Positions 1 through 11,679 of a DNA stretch of 64,000 nucleotides are shown piece by piece. How positions within the stretch are numbered: the stretch's first letter is position 1; the number at the start of each line of letters is the position of its first letter. The notes under the pieces are model-generated. The model did not search any database. It was given only the letters and a program-made list of their open reading frames with translations, and was not told where the DNA came from. The DNA comes from Hoplostethus atlanticus (lineage: Eukaryota > Chordata > Actinopteri > Trachichthyiformes > Trachichthyidae). Both the position numbers and the translations under genes were made by a program. The stretch is taken from NCBI GenBank assembly GCA_034670405.1, contig JAXDDX010000052.1, positions 1,674,001 through 1,738,000 on the forward strand. Direction: 5' to 3'.

Positions 1-282
1 GGAGATAGTTATCACTAGGCGATAGCAGAATTTTGTATTAGAGACTGATATTTTATGTAGCAATTTTACCGATACTGATACCGAGAATTGATGATTTTTT
101 AAAATGATAATCATAGCAATTACTTTTTGAATGATTATTATTAATTGGTAAGGGGCAAAATGTAGTCTTAGTCTTCCATAGTCATGAAATTCAGGGTAGT
201 ATTTTCATCTCTTATTTTCACATATTCTGGACATTCAAAAAAAAAAAAAATGCAATTCTGTCTTTTCCCTGTTCACCCATAG

Positions 283-2343
283 GAAGTAACACGGGCATTG
301 GGAAGACCACAGCCATCGATCTGGCCAAGAGAGGAGCCAGGGTTATTCTGGCCTGTCGCAGTAAGCAGAGAGGAGAAGCTGCTCTTGCTGAAGTCAAGAG
401 GGTGAGAAGAGATCTAGGGGTTAGCAGCTCTTTAAGGCAGGGTGACCCCCCCCCCGCCCCCCCCCCCCATGTATTCAATGGTAGAGGGAACTCTGGAATA
501 ATTAAGAATATATCAACATATTTGAACAGTTAAATGAACGAAATGTGCAAAGGAAATATAGAAAATATCTTCATCCAATCAGGGGTGGATGACATATATA
601 TTAAATAAAAGATCAATACTGGCAAACTGATATATCGGTCTGACCCCGTAATAACACTATCAATCATTTATGTATCTCTCACAGGAGAGTGGGAACAATG
701 AGGTGGTGTTCATGCAGTTGGATCTGGGGAGTCTGAAGTCGGTTCGCTGCTTTGCTGAAACCTTCCTGAAGACTGAACCCAGACTGGACCAGCTCATCAA
801 CAACGCAGGTGAGGATATTTATGTCCTTATTAACTTATCAAAGATACTGTTATACAGTGGACAGAGGTCACAAGGACGACGGCAATATGGACAAAAAATC
901 CCTTTGCCATCTTTTTTTGGAATATTGTGATCGGGATAAAGCAAGACATCATCAGCCAATGGGTTGAGCTGTAGAGGATGACATCAAGGGTTTGCAGGTC
1001 GGGGAGGTAGTAGACACGTTTAGGTTTTCTTTGCGCAAGCAAATTCTGTTCTTAGCAACAGAAGGCTTCATTTCTAGACAGGACTGAAGCATCAGCTAAA
1101 GGAGTGTTTTTGGTTTTCTTTGCTGGGGTGCCAAGCACTTTTTTGGCTGGTTCTGTACCTATACTGGAAAAGGTAACATTGGAAGTGCCTTCAGGATATT
1201 ACTGCCTTCAGTGCCTTTGTGTGTCACCACTGGCCACGCCCATCAGACACAGCCACAGCAAATGCTACATGCCTCAAAACCTCCCCATCATTATTGAAAA
1301 ACCTGCTCATCAGGGTTTGTAGGTTTTGACATTTGGCAATTTGATTATATTTGACATTGTGGGCAGTTCTTTTGGTGCTGGAAATGGGGTTTAAGCATTT
1401 AAGTTACACATTTTTGTTGCAGGGATTTACATGCAGGGTAAAACTGAGGATGGTCTGGGGATGATGTTCGGCGTCAACCACATCGGTCATTTCCTGTTAA
1501 CAAACCTGCTGCTGGACCGGCTGAAGGAGTGCGGCCCAAGCCGGGTGGTCAACGTGTCATCCGTCGGCCATAACTTTGGAACCATTGACTTTGACTGCCT
1601 GAACACTCACAAAGCTTTGGGGTTGGGAAACTCGTTCATGGACGTGTTGAAGATCTACTCTCACAGCAAGTTATGCAACGTCCTCTTCACCCACGAGCTG
1701 GCCAAGAGGCTGCAGGGCACCAAGGTCACCTGCTACAGCCTCCATCCAGGTCAGTGTCGTCCGACGACAATGTATCCCACCACGGGACACTTGCACAGCA
1801 ATGGAGATGGTCATGAAACAGGGTTTTGTTGTACAGCGGATCCCAAAGTGGGGTCATTGAGGGGGTTCACAAGGACATGACATTTTGTTGCACATCAATC
1901 CTTCATATGGGGTTCTATGGAACAAAATCGTATTTATAAAAAAAAAAAATAAAAATAAAATAAAGCTTTGGGAACCCCTGTTGTAGTAAAATAAAATACC
2001 TGACTGAAATCCACAGTCAAAGTGTTTGCATTGGTTGGTTTGCAAGTTTATGGTAACCTTTTTTTTCCTTTTTTGTTTTGCAGGAGCCATCAACTCTGAA
2101 CTGGGCAGGAACACCAGCTCATTGTTCCAAACCATTCTGAAACCAATCACTACATTTTTCTTCAAAGACACCATCCAAGGATCCCAAACCACATTGCACT
2201 GTGCTCTGCAGGTGGGAATCGAACCCCTCAGTGGACGCTACTTCTCCAACTGCACGGTGAGGGACGTCTATCCAAAAGCCAAGGACGATGTCGCGGCTAA
2301 GAAGCTGTGGGAGCTGAGCGAGAGACTGAGCGGGTTTGCATGA
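283..2343 (+). CDS. dhrs13: dhrs13-like SDR, copy 1 (exons 2-5; exon 1 lies upstream of the window)
   Basis: This is a short-chain dehydrogenase/reductase expected to use NAD(P)(H) on a hydrophobic or retinoid-like carbonyl or alcohol at a membrane; the substrate is not known. I read exons 283-401, 685-808, 1423-1749 and 2084-2343, all with GT-AG borders and compatible phases, ending at TGA 2341-2343. Exon 2 carries the cofactor loop GSNTGIGK, exon 3 ends in NNAG, and exon 4 has NVSS (catalytic Ser) and YSHSK (catalytic Tyr and Lys). Exon 5 holds [12 protein letters not shown]. The ESGNNEV and [11 protein letters not shown]-type segments match DHRS13 as I remember it better than RDH11/12. The membrane-anchor exon should lie before base 1. 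All frames are open. Exons 2 and 3 differ from copy 2 at about 4 sites each. A solo LTR begins 58 bp after the stop, so the 3' UTR and poly(A) site are unclear. Confidence 0.9.
402..684. repeat. Intron 2 of copy 1, with a copy of an interspersed repeat (about 468-650)
   Basis: A C-rich tract at about 447-468 is followed by a segment starting TATTCAATGGTAGAGGGAACT and ending near ATATATCGGTCTGACCCC. The same segment, diverged, is present at about 45165-45355. It belongs to a family whose other pieces (CAGTGTTTCCCC-type ends) occur around 44990 and 46580. This end type suggests a hAT-related element, but I see no clear target-site duplication here. Confidence 0.55.
809..1422. other. Intron 3 of copy 1, nothing recognised
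   Basis: This 614-bp intron begins GTGAGG and ends TTTTTGTTGCAG. I see no coding similarity, no terminal repeats and no strong tandem repeat. The short open frames in it have no recognisable product. Confidence 0.6.
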
Positions 2344-2400
2344 AAACCATCCCGCCTGATTGCTGACATGAGACCTCTCCGGACGGCATTCTGTAGATTC

Positions 2401-2890
2401 TGTAGTTACTGGAGTCTCAAACAGGTTCAAAGAAGTCACTGGAGGTGATCAGAGTTCAATGCATAGAGTTTTATTCTTCAACAGAGACAAAACCCGAGTT
2501 GGTTCCGGAACCAGACTGAAATACAACTGTCTGTGCATGATCTTATATATCCCAAGAACTGGGTGGAGAATACTGATTCTACGCCCAGTTTTTTCCCAAA
2601 TTTAGCTTTGTTTTGCCCGGAAATAATGGTGTCAACGCAACTTTGTGATTACTGTGGGGAAACTTTATGATTACTTTATGATCTTCAGGTTACATGCTTA
2701 ATCAAACACACTCTTTGATTACTTTATGATCTTCAGGTTACATGCTTAATCAAACACACTCTTTATATTTATGCAGACTTAATATTTTGATATTAATAAT
2801 ATTGCTTAACACAAGGCATATTATATCTTAACTATAATTATTTACAACATGTGCATTGTTAAAATCAAATTGCTGACCTTCCCAGGTGAT
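2401..2890 (-). mobile_element. Solo LTR of an endogenous retrovirus-like element (fossil)
   Basis: Read on the minus strand, the segment has LTR order: a U3 with a directly repeated 48-bp unit, a TATA-type motif (GGATATATAAGATC), then AATAAA and a U5 ending in CCAGTAACTACA at base 2401. No internal gag, pol or env is attached. The U3 outer end is not sharply defined and is placed near 2890. It lies 58 bp downstream of the copy 1 stop codon, on the opposite strand. Confidence 0.55.
2668..2763. repeat. Two-copy 48-bp direct tandem repeat
   Basis: The 48-bp unit beginning GATTACTTTATGATCTTCAG occurs twice in immediate succession with no visible mismatch. It falls in the putative U3 of the solo LTR, where duplicated enhancer units are common in retroviral LTRs. 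Confidence 0.85.
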
Positions 2891-4131
2891 ACTAATGCAG
2901 TCTATAGAGGGCTAGTCACTCGAGTCACACTGCGGCCATATTGGATTTACATCCTTTGCTGGGAAGCAGATGGAAACAACAGCAGACTCCACATCCAGTG
3001 CTTCACCTGTCTGTAATGGTAGCAGTCACTGACTTTATGTTAACAGTATATTAAATAGGTCTCATTGGGTAAGCGGTAGCCAACAACTAGTTTTAACAGT
3101 ATCAGTTTTAACCAGCTAGTCGCCTAGCATTAGCTAGCAGACACAGTTTACCTAATACTAAAAATCAATGCTGTCAGTTAAGAATTAGTTTGTTTGGAGA
3201 TAAATCTAACATTAATATAAAGCAGTTGACTGCAAACCATAGGGATCAAGAGCCTTTCATTTGGCCCTTCTTGGGTAATTTGGCCCCCAGCTCTTCTCAT
3301 CTCTTGATACTGAAGGAAAAGTTTGGTGTTAATTTTGCACAGTCTTAAGGTTTGCCACCCAGAGTATGATGATGAAGACCAGTCTGACTGAGTAGTAGGG
3401 GTGTGCCAAGAACAAAACAAACAACTCTTTGTGGTGGTGTTGGCAGAGAACACTAAACTCTCTCTCTCTGTTTGCTGGTGCTGTTTGCCTTTAATATGGT
3501 AGGGCCAGAACACAATAATATATATAATAGATGTGATTTGATGATAGGGGCACAAGAATCCAAACAAAAGACCTGCCTACACCTGCAGTGATCTATATAT
3601 CTAATATATTTATGAATAATAATATATGGGATAAAAAATAAAAAATAAAATTTTTATACAAATAGTTGCAGTGCAGAATACAGTTTACCACCTTTTTATA
3701 GCATATTTTACATTACAGTTTCCATTTGCAATTTATTTGAAAGAAATACAACCCTGAGTTAACATTCTTTCATCTCATTACTCATTTAAGTCCTCTGTAG
3801 TGTTATTTAATGTTTGTACTGTAACACCATTCTGTAACAACATTCTCAGCATACAATGACTCAGCAAGCATCTCCGGTTGCCTGATGAATGTCTCAGTTG
3901 TTGGATACACAACCACTGCTTCGCCTTTTCCCATCAGAAAGGCCTTGTTTATCATGTGAATAAAATACAGCAAACATATTGCCTTCCTTCATGACAACGC
4001 GTGTTGACACCAATAGTTACGAAACATGCAATATCTAAAAGGCATTGCAATATTTATGAATTCATCATACTGACTAACCCCAATTCTTCCACTTACAGAA
4101 TCACGTAGGTTGACAAGAAATGTGTTTTCCT
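2891..4131. other. Intergenic stretch, AT-rich, no gene recognised
   Basis: Apart from a segment at about 3259-3310 (GGGTAATTTGGCC...CTCATCTCTT) that recurs at about 49080-49130, I find no element ends, coding similarity or RNA gene. The minus-strand open frame at 3178-3567 has no recognisable domain. Confidence 0.5.
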
Positions 4132-4437
4132 TCAACCTATAGATTTCAAGCACTCTTTACTAATTCCATCATCTAAAACATCAACATCTTTTGTATTCCA
4201 TGTCAGTATACTGTCCATTGTATTCTTCACAATTGTAGTTAAACTATTAGCAACACACAGTTTGCCTGCAAAAATGCCAAAACGTTCATCATGCTGATGC
4301 CATGAACCTTGCACGGAAACTGTAGTGTTCAGAGAAACAAGTTGATGTTGTGGCCAGTTTGCATTACTCAAGCAATACTCAATAGTTTCATTTTGGACAC
4401 CACCGAGGGGACTGAGATCATCCTGAATACTAGTCAA
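4132..4437 (-). pseudogene. Fragment resembling the OTU/peptidase C76-like module of large mobile elements
   Basis: The 101-residue minus-strand frame contains VQGSWHQHDERFG followed by FAGKLCVANSL and later WNTKDVDVLDDG. This pattern (GSxHQxDxRFG, GxxCxxNSL, then W..DxDxxLxxG) is like the cysteine-peptidase module I know from fish Helitron-type and other large mobile or viral elements. The cysteine in GKLC would be the nucleophile. No start codon context, neighbouring domain or element end is visible, so it is best read as a fossil piece. The family call is from memory of the motif pattern only. Confidence 0.35.
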
Positions 4438-5110
4438 TATTGTAGAAATATTGTAAAAAGGTTGAAGGTTTCATTATAGTCTAAATTACCGTTACCAGGG
4501 TTTGAGGCTTTCAGCTCTGTGACGTCTTATATGGTGAAACCTATACCAGATACTGGATATAAACATTGAAGATATAATTTCAACAAGCTGCTTAAAAAAA
4601 AAAAGAAAAGTATAAATACATCTTGCCCTACTGAACCACCCTGGCTCCACCCTGATTGGTGACAAAATACTGAAGAATTAGGGGTAGTATGAGTTGAAAA
4701 AATGTTGACGTCCGCAACTGGAGATGGGCAGAAACATGAGACAGGAAATCATCCACTTTAAAAGACCCCCCATCAACAAAGTGCCTTGAGATTCGGCGTC
4801 ATTCTCCATTGTGTGATGTTAGCTCGCTAGCAGGCTAATCGCCAATATGTTGTCAAATGGATGCATCAGAGGTGTGCACCCACAATCTGTTAACCGTTTT
4901 CATGGTTCATTTACACAATTTACCTTTGAAAGTAATAGAAGGCTGTGTAGTTTCACAGTCTTCTCAGTCACATCATATTATGTAGCTCCAGGGATTGGGG
5001 AGTAGGCCAGAAACAAAGCGAGGTCAGTGCCGTTCAGCATGTGTGTGTTGTTTGAATTTCTTATCGCACTGAATATTTAACGTGTGTGTGTAACTGTTAT
5101 TGACGGGAAC

Positions 5111-8100
5111 TGTTTTAGGCGTGACCTAATTGGAGAGGGCTGGAGCCTAGGAACATTCAGCGTTGGATCTGAGGCACTGGAATTAGGGAGAGGAGACAGC
5201 AGATCCCACAAAAAGGCAGTGCGACAGCTATCTATGAGATACTCATAGATACTGGGGTCTCTCCAAATAAACCGGAGGAGGGGACGATCAGTGGGTAAAA
5301 GGCGCACCTGGTGAAACATGCCCTTTATGTCACCAGTCACTGCCACTGGCTGTTGCCTGAAGCGAAGTAACACTCCCAGTAGAGAGGGTCCAAGACTTGG
5401 ACCAGCCAGTAAGTTGGCGTTCAAGTTCTGCCCATGATGCTGGAAAGAGCAGTTTGCTTACCACTATGTTGACTCACGACATGGTGTGGTAAGAACCAAG
5501 ACTCTTGAGAATCATCCTCAGATTCAGAATCCACTTTGACAACATAGTCACTGTAACCGACTGATTTCTGCTTCCACTATTCTGCGTTGTGTTGGTAGGG
5601 AGTGAGACGCACACCGGAATTGAGGATCTATGGGATTTTTTTTATTCTTCACAGAAAAAAAGGCACAGGTGTCAGACATCACAAATCATCTGCAAATCAT
5701 ATTCAAGACAGAAGCTCAGTTGGCATGCGCCTGGCATAGGCTTTCACCTGCAGCCAAGTTGAAAGGTCTTGCAATGTGTAGCCCTGTTCCACTCCATCCT
5801 GTATGATGCCTCGCTCTATGCAATGTTCCACAAAGGAATCTTGATAGCTGGCAGGCAGTTTGCTGATCAATCTATCTACATGTGACCCACATCTCATCTC
5901 ATAGCCGTCGTCTCCCTCCAGAGATTTCAGTAAGCCAATCAGAGCATGAATAGACAGTGAGAATTCCTCAAAGGCCTCAACATCTCCAATCTTAACCGCA
6001 GGGGCATTGAGAATGCTGGTGTGGCGGACTGGGGGGAGGGAGGGTGGTAGGGTCGGCTGGACTCAGCGGCTGCGGCCAATTAAAGCTGATTGCAGCCGGG
6101 CCTTTTTAACCTGTGGGTGGATGTGTGAGCGAGAGGGACGCGCCAGTGTGAGAGGCTGGCGGCGTGGATGCGGGAGCCGGCGGACTGGAGGAGCGGACAG
6201 CGAGCCAGCAGCAGCCGCGTCTGAGCGGGGTCCGCGGCTGGAGTGCTGGGACGGAGGCGAGGGCGCGAGCTGGAGGACGGAGTGGGAGAGCGTGCGTCTC
6301 CCTCCGCGGCGACAACTGACGGAGGTCCCCGGGGTTGCAGTCGGGAGCCGCCTGGAAGAGCTGGTGACAGTCGGGGTTGGGGCGGGATGCCCCTGGAAGC
6401 CTGGCAGGCTGGCCGGCCGGCTTTGGGGTTCCGCGGCTGACCCGCCGGGGAGGACTGAGGTGCGTAGGCGGAGGGAGACGGCACTACCAACTGCCGTCAA
6501 CACCGGGCCAGGTTTATTTATGATTGTTGGTGAATAAACGGCCCTGCTGGCCAACTAACCCTCCTCATGCCTTGTGTCGCTGTCTGTCACGGACCCCGGT
6601 AATGTGGCACCTTGCCACAGCTGGTTATCTCACTTTGGATTAACTGACGAGGCTGTCCATATTTAGCCTCCAGTGCCTTCATAGCTATGGAATATGGCTG
6701 GTTATCATAAATGTAAGCTCTGGCTAACTTATATGCACTGGGGTGTTTCAGATGGTCAAGAAGGAGCTGATATTTATATTGCTCTGAGAGGTGTCTCTGG
6801 TTACCAAGTAGATTATCGAAGGCCAACTTCAGTAAGACAAAGTCACTTTCCTTCCCAGACTCAAAGTAAGGCAGACTGGGTTTAGGAATACCATAGGTAG
6901 ATACATCTAGAAGCTCTGTGAAGTTAGGTTGGGTCATTGGCTGTGGAGGAAGTGTCTGTTGTTGGAATGGCGCCTGAGAGGCCTGTGCCACATTAGTGAA
7001 TGCTGGAGGGCGATGACTCTGGGTGATTATCTGCTGGGAGGAAGATGCCAGCCTGTTATCTGGGTGAATGATGGAACACGATATGAAGCTGGACGGGCCC
7101 CAGCAGCATCAGGTTGGTAGTAGGATGCACCTAACAATGACCGTGATGCCTGCTGAGGAAGAGAGTCTGTGGATTGAGGAAAGGACAAGGGATAGGAATC
7201 TACACTGCAGTTCTGTTGCAGTGCAGAATAAGATGCTTGAGAAACAGCCTGTACAGAAGGGAATACTTGAGGCTGAGGTTGTATGGACACAGACTCCTCT
7301 CTTTCCCTCTGCAGTTCTAGACAAATTTCACCTGCAGACTGCACATCCTTTCCAGGTGATGGAAGAAGCTGTCTGGCCATAGAGGAACCTCCTTCAGTAC
7401 CATGTATGGAAGATGAAGGAGGAAGGGAGTGTGTTTGAAAGCCTGGTCTATGGGTATTATTTCCTCTTTGCTCAATATCAGTTCTCTTCCTGCAGCAAAG
7501 AAGATATGAGTTTGGCTTCTTCATATTCCCTTTCCACTTGCCTAAGCTTCCTAGCTCTTGACAGTTTGGTCGTTAAAGCCTCTCGGGAGGTAGCCTCACG
7601 AGCCTGGTCATCCAATGTCCTGTAATAAGTTTCTGCATGTTCTTCCTCCCGCTGCTGTGTATAGAGCTCATCCAGTTCCATACCATTGAGCCTCTCCTCC
7701 AGTTTAGCTGTTTGGACAGGGTCCAAGACCTCTCTCAGGGATTGATTAGAGCCTCTGCTTCGCAAAGAGGAGGAGCTATGCCTGGAACTCCTTTCCTCTC
7801 GTTTGTCTCTTCCTGTTCGGGAGTGAGTAGGCTGCTCTCTGCCGTCATGCTTGCCACCCTCTCAAATTGGTTACATAGTCCTTTAAGTAGGCAGGGGCTC
7901 ATCTCTCCCTTCCTCTCCCATGGCCTAATGGTCTTGTCTTAGGTCTGGCCCCTTTATCAGACTGTGAAGCAGCTATGGTTCCGAGTTGCTGGTGTAGGCC
8001 GTTAAACCTAGGCACATTATTATCATTAGGTCCACAAGAGCAGGCTTGGCTAAGGCTATCCTCACTCATATTTCTGTTGGACTGTCACTATTTCCGCCTC

Positions 8101-8602
8101 GAAGGACCATTGTTTTGGGCGTGACCTAATTGGAGAGGGCTGGAGCCTAGGAACATTCAACGTTGGATATGAGGCACTGGAATTAGGGAGAGGAGACGGC
8201 AGATCCCACAAAAAGGCAGATTTATTGTGGCTTGGACATTCCCTTTAACGTCATTAAGTGGTGGGTTCTGTATAGAGCACACAACAGAAAATCCATATGG
8301 CATTTAGAAACAGTCTCGTATTTCCTCAACATAAATGGAAATATACAAACATTATATAATCAAAATGATAAGAAATGGAATAATAACCCAATAAGCTAAA
8401 GGTGAAGCAATTAACTTCATATATCACTCACTTTAGACTTAACGAGCACAAAGGGAAGGCCAGTCTGGCGGGTGGCAGAGCAAACAGAACAATGGTTTCT
8501 CCTCCTAGTTATGAGAGAGTTTAGGCTCAAAGACAGATTGAGCACCTGTTGCTCCCCCCAGAGCTCAACAAGGGTAATCACAGACATGGAAGACTTTCAA
8601 CA
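5111..8602 (-). mobile_element. Pao/BEL-type LTR retrotransposon (broken fossil)
   Basis: The element is bounded by TG...CA (TGTTTT at 5111, CAACA ending 8602) and by a perfect 5-bp target duplication GGAAC at 5106-5110 and 8603-8607. The LTR is about 492 bp (8111-8602). A 109-bp direct repeat at 5111-5219 and 8111-8219 shows both ends, with 4 mismatches. On the minus strand, gag-type coiled-coil and DUF1759-like sequence lies between about 8070 and 5700, and Pao/BEL reverse transcriptase sequence (GDIKGMFHQVRL) at about 5424-5220. The element carries several breaks. The 3.7% end divergence suggests moderate age. A solo LTR is inserted in its gag region. Confidence 0.85.
6020..6619 (+). mobile_element. 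Solo LTR (Ty3/gypsy- or ERV-type) inserted in the Pao/BEL element
   Basis: This 600-bp GC-rich block starts TGTGGCGGAC, ends CTTGCCACA and is flanked by the perfect 5-bp duplication GCTGG (6015-6019 and 6620-6624). Removing it restores continuous gag-type sequence of the host element. An AATAAA at about 6532 suggests + orientation, with about 85 bp of U5. The large open frames in both directions inside it reflect high GC and are not genes. Confidence 0.85.
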
Positions 8603-8607
8603 GGAAC

Positions 8608-9425
8608 TGTGCAATTAACCATGCTGCTCTCCAAACTGTGTTTCTCATGTGTCTTTTTAAAAAAGTTTTTTAAAGAGCCTGTAAGGTGATCCCTCAGCTA
8701 GCCTTTGTTTTGACACGTGAGGGTTACCACAATGTGTTCAATCTACCACTCATGAATACTATATGTAAGGCTCACTTGTTCTACACTGAAATACTATTAT
8801 ACATCTAGAGGACATCGAAAGTAGACAGCCAGCTGTATTTCACAAAGATGTGCCACCTTAAAGGTTAAATGTGTAATGAAAGACTGAAAACTGACTGAAT
8901 TCACTCTTGTTAGATCAAATACTTGCAGACAGTGAAAAAATTAGTCATCTTTTAGGAAGTGCTGGGCCCGGGCAGGCAGGCTAAACCCATACCAGGCTAG
9001 GACGGTGGCCCAGTGGGTGCGGTAGTTGGCAAGGAGTGAATTTCCCCCATAAAACCGTCGAAGTTGACACGCCCCAGGCTCAACCAGCCCGCTTGGTATT
9101 TCATAACGAAGTACACGCTACACCTGGGCTTCTCTGGTCAGTTATGGTCGCAAATTCAGCTTAAGGCCACTCCTCGAGGCCAACATACGCTCTGAAATAT
9201 CTGCCTTGATATCGCGCCTGTCAACGTTACCTAGCTGGCTACCTAGCTGGCTACCTAGCTCGCAGAACATCAACTGTCTGACAAGCATAGCAAACTTAGG
9301 CTTTAAGAACCAAGTGACATTTTAGTAACAGCTGGTACATGATGACTTTTATTTATCAAATTCCCACATCACTCATTGCCTTCAAAATTGTAATTTTATA
9401 TGTAATTTTCTCCTCTTGTTCAGTC
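8608..9425. other. Intergenic, nothing recognised
   Basis: Mixed unique-looking sequence without coding similarity. A short tandem repeat of a 12-bp unit (CTAGCTGGCTAC) lies at about 9232-9262. Confidence 0.45.
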
Positions 9426-9428
9426 CTG

Positions 9429-10352
9429 GGGCCTGTTCCAAGAAGCAGGTTCAGCAAACTCTGAGTCTAACCCTGCACTCTGAGTTGATTCATTCTGAGA
9501 TGGCCAAGTCTGAGTTTTCGGTTCCAGAACAGCTGATTTGAGTTAGTTCAATCAATTTTGAGTATGTTCACCTTCAGTTAAGCGCGTGCGCGACGACAAT
9601 AAAAAGCCATCATCAATGGAGGTCCGATACTACGATTCACCATGGCAACCAGCAAGCAGAAGGGTCGTAAAGGAGAGGGAATTGGCGTGGGAGAGAATCG
9701 CTGCCCGAGTCAATGCGTGCGTTTGAATGCAGTAGTGTATTCATTTAACATTTAACCACACTTTCTTATAATATTACCTACATGTGAGAAAGTGGTGGAA
9801 TGGTATTGGAAAAAAAATATTTTCATTTAGGTGCAATCCCACGGGCGCAAAGCGCTCTTGACAGCAGCTGAAAATGAAATATAAAAACATTAAAATCATT
9901 TAGCAGAGGCTTTTATCCAAAGCGACTTACAAAGGTGATAGTTAACACTATGTGGGGATCGAACCCACAGTCCTGAGACAGAGTCTAATGCTTTACCAAC
10001 TGAGCTGTCTGGGCCAGACATACTTCAAATGGTGTACTTGGGGTGACAAATTAGAACGACGTAAGGCTTGGCGAATAACTTCGGCTTGGACATCTATCGC
10101 TTCAGCGAGGAAAGGACACGCCATGTTTGACAGCTGCTTCAGGTTCAGCAGAGGGGAGGAGATAAGGAGAAAGTCAGGGTTTGTTCAAGAAAATCTGCCA
10201 GCGAGCAGGTTAGGTTCACAGAGTCAGTTACCATGGTAATTGACTCAGAGTTTGAGTTACCTCTCTTTCTGGAACGGAAAACCCTGAGTTTCCCTCATCT
10301 CAGGGTTAACAAGCTCAGAGTTTTCACTAAACCCGCTTCTTGGAACAGGCCC
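9429..10352. mobile_element. PIF/Harbinger-type non-autonomous DNA transposon
   Basis: The inverted termini GGGCCTGTTCCAAGAAGC and GCTTCTTGGAACAGGCCC are nearly exact and flanked by the 3-bp duplication CTG (9426-9428, 10353-10355), as expected for the PIF/Harbinger superfamily (CWG or TWA). Inside, about 9655-9720 encodes KERELAWERIAARVNAC, a remnant of the Myb/SANT-like accessory protein of Harbinger elements. No transposase remains, so it is an internally deleted copy. A SINE was inserted in it. Confidence 0.85.
9890..10018 (-). mobile_element. tRNA-derived SINE inside the Harbinger element
   Basis: Read on the minus strand from about 10015, the sequence has a tRNA-like box A (CAGCTCAGTTGGTAAAGCA) and box B (GGTTCGATCCC), followed by the common fish SINE/LINE tail AAGTCGCTTTGGATAAAAGC and CTGCTAAATGATTTT. 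There is no proper acceptor stem, so it is not a tRNA gene. Confidence 0.85.
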
Positions 10353-10355
10353 CTG

Positions 10356-11679
10356 GTTGTACAAAAGGGTAATTATAAATGTGAACAAACACTGACACAA
10401 GTCCAGAGATAATGTAGTGATCAACACTACACTGGAGTGGACCCACACTGGACCCGCACTGCAGGGCCCGTGCCGCATCTATGTGCTAATTCTGATTTCA
10501 GTGATTTTGCCCGCATGGGGCCAACATGGGCATGTTTGCTGGGTACATTCTTGATTCTTTCATTTCATTAATTGTATTTGCAGTGACTAAATCTGCACAG
10601 CACTGAAGAGAAAGGTATGAGGTGATTGACAGAGGGTTGTAATTTTGGAGAAAGGGGTCAAATCAACTCAAGAAAGTTCCCTTGATTTATACTGGTCTCC
10701 ATTTCATTATGCCCCCAGAATGCAATACAGTTTACCCAGAAAAGCAGTGACAGCTAGAATGGTATTCCCTTATTTCACCAGTGTTTGCCACTTGCATTTG
10801 CTCAGCAAACTGATCCTGTGCACAGCAGTTTGTTCATGTTCTCTGAGCGAGTCAAGAGCTTGCATCCAGTTTGAGTAATCAAAGTATTCTTGTTATTTAA
10901 TCTGGATTGGTTTCCATACACTCTGCAGGAAAAGCAGAACACAGCATTGCTGCTGATTCTGCTGACGGGCCTTTCTCTGCAGTCCAAAACTGCAGAGTGG
11001 ATATTGAGGAAGCTTGACTTGTTTTCTTTGCTTCCTAAATCACGTGTCTGTAGAACTTCTTATAACGTGGATTACGATTTGATTAGTCAATCCAGCATTA
11101 AAACATCTTGGATAACTAATTTGAGTTTAAACCTGAGTTTTTGCAGGTTTGGGTTTAAGACTCTGTTGCCACGGTAACAAATCTGGCTAAATTATGAACT
11201 TGCTTGGTGAAACAGAAAATCCTGGGTTTATCCCAAACTGTCAACAAACTAATCCAGTTAACTGAGATAGCCACGTATGTGAAACGGGGTCCTGATAGTG
11301 GTCCTCCTGAATCCTCCTCTCTCCTCACTGACTCTTTTGTAAGGTAAAAAAGTAGAGGTACATACATCCCATAAAATAATTATTCCATTTTCCTATTGCA
11401 CACCTGACCGTCCTGGTAGGGGGATCCCGCTCTAATTCTATCCTTCCACATAAATTTTAACAATTTTACTTTCAGTCAGATAGAATAGAGTGCTTTGCAT
11501 ATAAATTAATGTACTTCATGTTGAAACCAGGGAACTACCACTAGCATATTGGGTTTGATTACAAGGAGCTGGAAATGGTAGCTCTACATCATTGGTACTG
11601 CAAGATTGTTGGGAATATTCCAAACACACAGGAACGGGATTTGGTTGTTGACAAAATAGGGTAGAATATAAGTAAAATA
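10356..11679. other. Intergenic, probably old degraded repeats
   Basis: I find no gene. The part at about 11060-11300, with ATAACTAATTTGAG, GTTGCCACGGTAAC and ACGGGGTCCTG, reads like one end of an old MITE, but I cannot match it to a second terminus. Confidence 0.35.

Noticed and set aside
6007-6554. Overlapping open frames of 176 and 163 codons on opposite strands
   Set aside because: They lie inside a GC-rich solo LTR with exact target duplication. Low stop frequency explains them.
9890-10018. tRNA gene on the minus strand
   Set aside because: Box A and box B are present but the stems are not tRNA-like, and a SINE tail follows directly.
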